Shown here in pieces: positions 19,281-26,577 of a stretch of 26,577 nt of DNA. Under the pieces are notes generated by a model. That model was not told the origin of the DNA. It saw only the letters and a list, made by a program, of their open reading frames with translations, and did not search any database. The stretch's first letter is position 1. Every line of letters starts with the position of its first letter. A program made the translations under genes and the position numbers. Origin of the DNA: Scleroderma bovista (Eukaryota; Basidiomycota; Agaricomycetes; Boletales; Sclerodermataceae); assembly GCA_037178675.1 (NCBI GenBank), contig JAYMGJ010000839.1, forward strand, positions 1 through 26,577, in the 5' to 3' direction.

Positions 19281-19689
19281 CCAGTGAACAGACTACTGTT
19301 GTGAACAGCGCAACACTTAAATATGGTAGTTACTGTATGTATTGCAACAAACCTACAGAAACTGGTGCTACATTACTAGCTGACTCTGAATTTGCAGTTA
19401 TGAGCCACCATTGATGAGTATGTGATCACTGGATTTAGACAGGACTGCCCATTTGAACATGCCACATATTCAAAAGTTTTCACACAGTTGGTCAGTAGTA
19501 TGCAAGCAAAAATCAATGCCAATCTGAAGCACACTGCCAAAACCCCAACACTCAGAATCAATTGGGCAACTACCAGAAGGTAAGATTTGCAATGTGTTTT
19601 ATATCATTTCTGATCAAATATGTAGTGTGATGTTTGATGGCAACATGGTGACCACAGACAAAGATGATTTCAATGTTGTTCTCAATTAG
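19274..19689 (+). pseudogene. Possible spliced gene fragment of unknown function
   Basis: Not recognised. A frame from ATG 19274 ends at TGA 19412-19414 and contains a CMYCNKP Cys pair. An overlapping frame, 19404-19579, encodes ordinary-looking protein (DEYVITGFRQDC, VFTQLVSSMQAK) and stops exactly at a donor-like AG|GTAAGA. A 46-nt intron, 19580-19625, with a CTGAT branch-like site and ATGTAG acceptor would restore the frame into 20 more codons (FDGNMVTTDKDD) ending at TAG 19687-19689. Joining the first two frames needs a one-base shift near 19400. Short introns of this size are normal in fungi. It could be a remnant of a captured host gene or of a transposon gene; chance openness is also possible. 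Confidence 0.3.
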
Positions 19690-19755
19690 TATCATTGTGG
19701 TTTTTTATCCTGTATGGACTGTTTGTAGTACTGGTGTAATTCTGTGAATGTACAC

Positions 19756-19983
19756 CATCAGCAACTTGACAAAAAATCTGAACATCTGAAAAAGTCTGAC
19801 CCAAGATCTGAAGCTCTGAAAAAATCTGATCAAAAATCTGCACTTCTGAAAAAATCTGAAAGTCTGAAAAAAAATCTGAAATCAGAACTTTTCAGAAATT
19901 TCAGATCAACAGATTTGATTTCAGATTTTTTTCACATGCTCAGAAGTTCTCAGAACTTCAGATTTTTTGTCAAGTTGCTGATG
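19756..19983. mobile_element. 228-bp inverted-repeat element (MITE-like) filled with TCTGAA units
   Basis: Perfect 27-bp terminal inverted repeats, 19756-19782 (starts CATCAGCAACTTGAC, ends ATCTGAA) and 19957-19983. The interior is almost wholly TCTGAAAAAA units, inverted on the right side, so the whole element is close to a self-complementary hairpin. No convincing target duplication (AC on both sides only). Superfamily unknown. Confidence 0.75.
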
Positions 19984-20197
19984 ACCTATCTCACATGTCT
20001 GTGCAGCCCACTTCATTAAGTTGTGCCAATTCCTGTACAGCATTCTGTACTGAGTATCCAAGCAGCTGTGAAGCCTAGCTACTGTATTGTACAGGATTAA
20101 TTGGCTATGCAACCCTACCAAACTCTGTAATAGTAGGTACCTTCCTGTGGGATCTGTGACTCTGTGCAAGCTTGTGTAAGCATTGTGCAGGGGGGGC
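19984..20197. other. Unassigned sequence
   Basis: No repeat, RNA or protein-like frame was recognised between the inverted-repeat element and the copia LTR. It ends in GGGGGGC at the LTR border. Confidence 0.5.
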
Positions 20198-20485
20198 TGT
20201 TGAAGCAATACCTATATACGTAGAGGAACTGCTACTCCAACTCACCTGTTGGGTGGAGTGCACAACCAGAGATGGTAGCGGTAGCTGGTTGAGAGCTGTT
20301 GTATTATATAAGCAATGTCCGCTGTTTATATACAACAAATAGTGTGACACGTGACTGTGATGTGTGATGTGTGACATGTAACATCTACTCTAAAGAGGAC
20401 TATTACTAAGTCTACACTAATATGGGTCGCAGTCTTGTGTGCACTTCATCAATGGTTTACGCCGGGTGCATGTGCGACTTCAACA
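20198..20485 (-). mobile_element. Ty1/copia 3' LTR, 288 bp
   Basis: Bounded by TGTTGAAG (20198-20205) and CTTCAACA (20478-20485), an exact 8-bp inverted end pair of TG...CA type. On the minus strand it directly follows the polypurine tract and contains a TATA-like GTATATAAAC at about 20325-20334 as expected for U3. The flank beyond its 3' end (20193-20197, GGGGC) would be one target duplication; the other end of the element is missing, so it cannot be compared. Confidence 0.85.
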
Positions 20486-20496
20486 CTCCCCCTCAC
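20486..20496 (-). other. Copia polypurine tract
   Basis: The minus strand reads GTGAGGGGGAG immediately before the LTR start TGTTGAAG, the usual plus-strand primer position. Confidence 0.8.
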
Positions 20497-20531
20497 TGTG
20501 CTGCATGTAGAGCACTTCAGTGAATAAGGCG

Positions 20532-23500
20532 CTAGATGCTGCCAGAGGGAAATTGTAAGCCTAGTTGAGCTCTGAACTTCGCGAATTTCTCATGTGATAA
20601 GTTCTTGGTGAGCAGATTGGCAGGATTCTCAGCACCATCAATAAAGAATAGTTCCACGTTGCCTTTTGCGACTGACTCATGGATTCCATGGTAGCGGATG
20701 TCAATGTGCCTGGGAGTCCGTGCATGCAGTTAAGCCAGCACCGGATCCACCATTGTATACTAGGGAGTATGTAGACGTCCCAACTAAGTAGCGACAGATA
20801 TAAAGCACTTTGTTCAGGTGGTCCTGGGATGGGTTCGCAGCATGGCGCAAGAGATGCGTGACTGCAAAGGCAATGTCAGGCCTAGTGCCTAACATAAGGT
20901 ACAGAAGGGACCCAATAACTGTCTGGAAACGGGAGCGGAGATCTGCATCAATAGGCTCTGTATTTTTGGCGGCATAGTAGCCAGCTGGCAGTGGGGTGCT
21001 TGCAGACTTTGCATTTAGCATGCCGCAGTGTTCGATGACCTTTTGAAGGTATGTGCATTGATCCAAGTGGATAGTGCGACCTTTGCGGGTGATTTGCATT
21101 CAGAGGAACTCATTAGGTTCTCTAAGGTCTCTGCACTCCCATTTGCACATGAACTGTGCTTTGATGGCATCAACAACAGCCTTGTTAGGGCCACAGAATA
21201 GTGCATTGTCAACATAGATGATACCAATGACGATGTTGGTGCCTTTTTTCTTGTAGAAGAAGATGCCTGCTTCAGAATTAAGGTGCTCAAACCCAAGCTC
21301 TTTGAGAGACTCATCAAGTGTGCGCCACCAAGCTAGGCCGGCCTGTTTGAGGTCATAGAGGGCATGCCAGAGGCGGAGCACTTTGCGCTCTTGCCCAGGA
21401 ACTGCAAACCCTTTGGGTTGTTCCATGTAGATCTCTTCATCGAGCTTGCCATATAAGTAGGTGCTCCAAACATCAAGTCCAGTGATATACCAGTTTTCTA
21501 GTGCAGTGAGTGCAAGCATAAGGCGCACTGTTTCAAAGCACATGACTGGTGAGAAGACCTGGTCGAAATCCAATCCCTCAATCTGGGAGAAGCCTTTCAC
21601 AACTAAGCAGGCTTTCTTGCAGCCATCCAACTTTACGTTGAAGACCCATCGATTCTTGATGACCTTCTGGTCTCAGGGACGGTCAACTAGCTCAAAGACT
21701 TTGTGCTTTCACAGCATGTCGAGCTCTTCTTGGCAAGCAAGTCACCAGAGTTTCTGCTCAGCTTGGGGTAAGCAAGCAATGTCCTTGTAGAACCAGTTGT
21801 GGACGCTCTCATATTAAGGCTCGCAGGTTGTGAGGGCTTTGCCCATCAGGAAATGGACTAGGTTTGCTCCCCCTTCCTCGCACATTTTTTGCACATCTTC
21901 CTCACTGGGCATTGCAGAGGTGTTGGGGAAACCACCAGGGATATGGTCTGGTGTGTCTGGTTGTGGGGGCCTAGAGGCCTCACCCACTGTTTCTCACCAT
22001 TGAGAGGCACTTTTGATATCCTGGAGTTGCTCAATGGGATGTCGCCGCTCACCATACATGTTACCAGGGCACAATGGCGCTCTACATTCACATTGGGGGT
22101 GGGCAGAGATATTCACTGCAGGTGGTTGTGGTGCATTCTGGCAGCATTTAGCTTGGCCAAGGTGCTGCAGTGCCGAAGGTGGCAGGTTTCTTTCCAGTGA
22201 AGGTGTTCTGGTGCTGGTGGAGGCACTGGAGATGGCATACAGGGAGGATTTATTTGGTTAGGCTCTTCCTCAGGAGCCTCTGGGTCCTCACACTTTGGAT
22301 CGACATCCTGCGCTTGGGGATGTGGGTAGCCATGGTCATGTTCCACATCTTCATCACTGTTGATATCTTCAGGGGGATTCCCTGGTTGATCGGTGGTAGG
22401 TTTTGGATTTGCCCTTCCAAAAGGGTTCTTGAGAGGTTCGTGCCTATTTTTAGGGCAGCGAGGGAAGTGACACTCATCAAAGATGGCGTGAGCAGCGGCA
22501 AACACTGCATTGGTGGAGCGCATAAACAAAAAGTCATGCTCATTGCCAGGGGCAACACCAACATAAGTCATTAGCTCCAACTTGGGAGCCATCTTATTCA
22601 CTCTAGCCAAGGCTGGGAGGTAGACAAATGCTCCACAGCCAAACACACAGAGGTGATTGATGTTAGGCATCTCCCCCTTAAGCATTTCATGGGGGGTGTG
22701 CCATCGCAGGTGAGCTACCGGAGTACAGTTATAGATGTGGGTTGCATGAGCAAACATAAATTCCCACCAGGAGTCAGGAATGCAGGCTTGATGCCACATA
22801 GACTCAGCTTTATCCATGAGAGTGCACCCTAGTCGCTCGGCACAGCCATTCTGCATGGGGGTTCTTGGAGCACTTTGATATTTTAATTCCTTTCTCAAGG
22901 AGTGCTCGATCAAACAGATCGGATTTGTATTCTCCACCAGCATTGGACATCCAGCCAACAACGTGTGCATCATGTTGCACATGCACCATTTCAAGGAAAT
23001 CTTTGGCAGCCATAATCACTGCAGCTTTGGAGCATAGCGGCATGGTCCAGGCATGAGAAGTATAGTCGTCATAGAAAGTGATAACATATTTAAACTTCTG
23101 GTACAACATAACCAGGAAGGATTTGAGATCAGAGTGCACCAGTTCAAAGGGTTTGGAAGCACGTCTTTCATTCTCTGGGAAAGCTCAATTGGGCATCTTG
23201 CCAAGAGCACATCCAGGGCAAACACAGTCCTCAGTCGGAAAGTGGATCTCCAGGAAGCACTGCATATGCTTTTGTGTGTGTCGGAGTACTTCCTTTGAGG
23301 GGTGCCCAAATCTCCAGTGCATGATGTTGTAATCAACTTTGCTCATGGAGGCGATATAGTTAGATCTAATTATCGGGATAGATCTAATCCCAAAAATGAT
23401 GTTATGATCGTCTTCTGGGTCTGGTCCAAACCATAGGCATTCGGCTTTGCCAATAAGGCTAATGCCTCTCTTATCGCCAGTGACTCTGTAATTGCACTGG

Positions 23501-23859
23501 AGCATTTCGCCCATAGAAATTAGGCATGCAGTAGTGCCTGGCATATGGAGCACTTGGGTGAGTGTAATAACTTTCTCATCCCCTGAGTTGTGGTCTAGGC
23601 ACTGGAGTGATACTGTGCCAATGCCAGCAATCAGTGCTACACCATTAGCCGTTTTGGCATAGTGCACTCGCTTTAGCACATTGTAGGAGGCGAAGTCACC
23701 TATGTCACTGGTAAAGTGGCAGGATGCGCCAGAGTCTAGTAGCCAGAAAGCTCCAGAGAGTTCACTTCCGTCGGCCATTTTTCCCTTACAGCCAGCACAG
23801 GGTGCATCATTGATTTCATGTGAACACAAAAAACTATATGCATTGCTCGAGGGGCACAT
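20532..23859 (-). pseudogene. pol: Ty1/copia pol remnant: protease, integrase, RT, RNase H
   Basis: Copia order is clear on the minus strand. Protease: about 23760-23700 (WLLDSGASCHFTS). GAG-pre-integrase/HHCC: about 23330-23190. Integrase core: about 23140-22800 (HSDLKS, GGEYKSD, QNGCAERLG). Linker: to about 21870. RT: about 21700-20760 (GFSQIEG, LDVWSTYLYGK, YVDN). RNase H end: 20722-20532 (RHIDIRYHG, NPANLLTK), ending at TAG 20532-20534. Lesions: TGA at 23185, 21742, 21709, 21673 and 21100; TAA at 21814; further TGA at 22113 and TAG at 21858 in a shifted frame; one extra A near 22881-22884 (T-run on plus). The second integrase Asp is Asn (22942-22944), the RT box is YVDN (Asn at 21205-21207), and about 100 residues of the RNase H core are deleted at about 20711-20722. 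The 5' end (gag, 5' LTR) is lost at the junction with the anchor/satellite element. Confidence 0.88.
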
Positions 23860-25625
23860 AATGTACCTACTTTGTCCCGTCTTACACGGTCACCCGAAGG
23901 TGAAAATCGGCCGAGTGTCACGGGCCAGCAGACAGGAGCCCACGGATGGAGTATCACCGAGTAATACGGGTGGGCTACACACTATGATTTTGTTACCATG
24001 TGATATGGGTGGGCTATGGTAGTAGTTAAGGAGGGGTTATGGTAGGGATATAGGAATTGTCATCATGTCATGTTGGTGGGCTGCAATCTTACTGGGTGCA
24101 CATTAATGGATGAGCCCATATTTACTGGAATGCAAAGGTATGGGGTGGGCTAGCAAAAATAGATACTACTGCATACAGTAGGAACTAATCTAATCAACCT
24201 ACCAGCAGAACTGGCTTCATTACCGCGGGTGAACTACTGGGGTTGACTACCGCGGGTTGACTACTTACCATTGATGGACTACTATAGCTGACTATACACA
24301 GGCATCACACACCGCGGGATTACTACAAACCACGTGCCCACTACAGGCCCACTACTAACCATCGGTTAACTACCCGCGCGGGTTAGGTTGGCCAGCAGTT
24401 GACTACACAGCGGGGGTTGACTACCCGGTGGAGTAACTCTCCACCGCAGGTTGACTACACCGCGGTTGCACTACCAACCCAGGGGTGACCGCCCATTGTG
24501 GGTTCACTCCCACTGCAGAAACGGCGGGTTCAATACTTACCACAGGTTACTTTCCCACCACGGATTAGCTAGCAACTGTACAGTACAGGTCAACTACACA
24601 GCAGAGTACTCACCACAGGTTCGCCACCTGCTACAGGTTACACTGTGGATTCAATACATACTGCAGGTTATCCACCCACTGTTTACTACACAGCAGGGGT
24701 TAACTACCAAGCAGAGTGACTCTCTACTGAGGGGTGACCAACCATTCTGGGTTGGCTACCCACTCCAAATGAAACCGCGGGTTCGATACAGAGTAGCTGG
24801 CTATTGCTGTTGACAGTACAGCACATGTAGAGTACATAGCAGAGTACCCATTGTGGGTTCAATAAATGCCGTGGGGTAGTTACCCAACGCAGGTTATCTA
24901 CCCACTGCTGTTGAATACATATCAGGGGTTGACTACCCTGTAGAGTGACTCTCAACCGCGGGTTGAATAGTAACTGCGATTACACTACAAACAACTATCT
25001 ACTGAGGGGTGACCACCCATTGTGGCTTTGCTCACTGTAGGTGATACCACGGATTCACACATATGGTGGGTTAGCTACCTACCCAGGATTGGCTAGCCAC
25101 CGCTGTTGACTACACAGCACAGGTTGACTACCCAGTGGAATGAGTACCCACTACGGGTTGGTCATCAACCACGGTCCCAGTTGCAACCACTACCATATAC
25201 ATTAAGGTCGTGTAGCATGAGTGAGCTTACATTATGATGTTCTCATGTGATATGGATGGGCTATTATTACCTGGTTCCGTGGGATATGGGTCAGCCCAAG
25301 TAGAACAGTCACTAGGGTATAGGTGAGCCATATTTCATCATACCGAGTAGCACGGATGGGCTAAGATTTGATCTGTCCAATGGAATATGGGTGAGCCCAT
25401 GTAAAAATTGCATCATCCCATGAGTCAAGGGTGGGCTATGAATCATTTGTGACCTGGAATACGGGTGAGCCAAAATACCACTGGAATGTAAATCAAAGCA
25501 GGGCCCATAATATCTAGCCCCATTGACATGGTAGGCTGACATAGGTGTTTCCCTCTAATGTGGATTGGCCAATAGATAACTGGCCGAGAGTGATGGATGG
25601 GCTGACAGAGTCTGGTACATAGGCA
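23860..25625 (+). repeat. Anchor plus satellite element, right copy
   Basis: Anchor block at 23866-23932 (CCCGAAGGTGAAAATCGG, GAGTGTCACGGGCCAG), then GGGTGGGCTA units (about 23960-24180), then CCGCGGGTTGACTAC units (about 24225-25180), then GGGTGGGCTA units again (about 25220-25600). Inside the CCGCGGG zone a longer block (CAGCAGGGGTTAACTACC and a following GAGTGACTCTC) recurs at about 24408, 24691 and 24922, giving a higher-order period of about 230-280 bp. No protein-like frame. It truncates the copia protease on its left and abuts the chromovirus LTR on its right. Confidence 0.65.
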
Positions 25626-25630
25626 TAAGG

Positions 25631-26001
25631 TGAGACAACCCTAGGCAAAACACCAAGGACCCGACCACACACTAAGACTCTAAGAGGATAGGATGCAAGT
25701 ATCTAGAGCAAAGACCCAAGATGAGCTCGAATGGGGAGCCTCTGGGTGCTGGATTGCACTGTATATATACTATTATACATGAGGGCTACGCGAGGCTATC
25801 CACGTGGCTATGTGCAGGTAAAGGCTATGCGTAATGACATCACTGTGGAGCTAAGGCTATGCGTAATGATGTCAAGGGTGGCAGTGTGTACAGCACGAGG
25901 CACAGGTCTAGGCTAGGTAGATAAGATAGAGGCTGTACACTAAGATAAGATAAATGCTATCTAATCACAGATTAGATAAGATAAAAAGTTGGTCCGTAAC
26001 A
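25631..26001 (-). mobile_element. Chromovirus 3' LTR, second copy
   Basis: On the minus strand it starts TGTTACGGACC at 26001, right after a GGGGGG polypurine tract, and is homologous to 11531-11693. A TATA-like TAGTATATATACAG lies at about 25758-25774. GATAAG hexamers are at 25920, 25944 and 25975. Two tandem AAGGCTATGCGTAATGA blocks lie near 25822 and 25853. The left end is uncertain (25600-25640); TGAGACAACC at 25631 is a guess. Confidence 0.65.
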
Positions 26002-26012
26002 CTACTCCCCCC

Positions 26013-26577
26013 TCAGGTGCAGGATTCCAGACTGCAGAACTGAGCATCGCAAACTGTAAGGTTTTTGGGGATATGGCTAAATAACGAGTTAAAGTCTGCT
26101 TGGGCCATACAAAGTTTCCGAGGAGCAGAGGGGTTTTCTCGGTAAAAGTGTTCGACTTCCAGAGGAGAATTCTTTAAATTTGACGAGGGTTCCCATGTTC
26201 TCTCATGTTCTTCGTATCCTTTCCAGTGTACCAGATACTGGAGTTGCCTTTTATAAATACGAGAAGCCACGATGTAATCTACTTCGTATTCTTCATCGCG
26301 TTCTTCAGAAACGTGTACCAGACCGGGCCGAGACACAGGCTGTCTGGGAAGAGGACCTAAATAAGGTTTTACTTGCGAAACATTCACAACTGGGTGAATC
26401 CGAAGAGTTTTCGGGAGCTTAAGCTCAACCGCATTCGGAGTTATACGACTGACCTCATAGGGACCGATCCACTTTTCCGTAAGCTTCTTAGAAGCACAAT
26501 TTAACATCCGAAGGTTGTCCGTGGAAAGCCAAACTTGTTGGCCTACAACATAGTCTGGGGCGGGATTTCTATGCTTA
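26013..26577 (-). CDS. pol: Chromovirus integrase C-terminus and chromodomain, partial (runs off window)
   Basis: 188 codons without a stop, open at the window edge and ending at TGA 26013-26015. It contains the integrase C-terminal barrel (QQVWLS, GPYEVSR, VVNVSQVKPYLGPLP) and a chromodomain (EVDYIV, YLVHWKGYEEHERTWEP). It is a close relative of the copy at 11704-12300; many differences between the two are CG against TG or CA. Whether the rest of this copy is intact cannot be judged, so it may belong to a younger element. Expression would depend on an LTR outside the window. Confidence 0.85.
   Translation of the reverse strand, partial: KHRNPAPDYVVGQQVWLSTDNLRMLNCASKKLTEKWIGPYEVSRITPNAVELKLPKTLRIHPVVNVSQVKPYLGPLPRQPVSRPGLVHVSEERDEEYEVDYIVASRIYKRQLQYLVHWKGYEEHERTWEPSSNLKNSPLEVEHFYRENPSAPRKLCMAQADFNSLFSHIPKNLTVCDAQFCSLESCT

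Noticed and set aside
18889..19287. 132-codon Cys/Gln-rich frame
   Set aside because: It follows the GTTGCAATGG array, and similar frames are open on the other strand; produced by the repeat.
1..26577. tRNA or rRNA genes
   Set aside because: No cloverleaf-like or rRNA-like stretch was recognised on reading; a covariance-model scan would be needed to exclude degenerate copies.

Overview
The window is eukaryotic, repeat-dense DNA and contains no intact host gene. Three points suggest a filamentous fungus, most likely an agaricomycete basidiomycete: the Ty3/gypsy and Ty1/copia pol proteins resemble families I know from mushroom genomes, one LTR element carries an integrase chromodomain, and the only plausible intron is 46 nt long. 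This placement rests on remembered family resemblance, not on a search.

Layout. 1-200 is a CCA/CAA-rich simple repeat. 201-667 is a satellite-type element (a conserved anchor block, then GGGTGGGCT-like and CCGCGGG-like units). It is interrupted by a 4.53-kb near-perfect palindrome at 668-5199, a foldback-type element with 2218-bp arms around a 96-bp loop; its satellite surroundings resume at 5200-5985. 5986-8730 (repeat A) and 14003-16110 (repeat B) are two direct copies of a non-coding element of about 2.1 kb, and a third partial copy C (16111-17022) sits in tandem behind B. Copy A carries a 637-bp solo LTR with a 5-bp target duplication; copy B preserves the empty site. Between A and B lie two convergent broken retroelements. 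A plus-strand gypsy pol (8731 to about 11530) is itself split by a 723-bp CACTG-ended element. A minus-strand chromovirus pol with its 3' LTR start occupies 11531 to about 13995.

17023-18816 is a succession of unrelated low-complexity arrays. Then come a GTTGCAA-rich array, a small possible spliced gene fragment (about 19274-19689) and a 228-bp inverted-repeat element (19756-19983). 20198-23859 is a minus-strand Ty1/copia element (3' LTR, polypurine tract, RNase H, RT, integrase, protease), truncated at its 5' end exactly where a second copy of the anchor/satellite element begins (about 23860-25630). The window closes inside a second chromovirus copy (LTR to 26001, integrase C-terminus plus chromodomain 26013-26577).

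The retroelement genes no longer work together. In-frame stops are mostly TGA at expected arginine codons, and four catalytic aspartates have become asparagine, all at what would have been CpG sites. This points to CpG methylation followed by deamination (or a CpG-type RIP) as the silencing history of the locus. The region looks like nested heterochromatic transposon territory; the most unusual object is the large palindrome.
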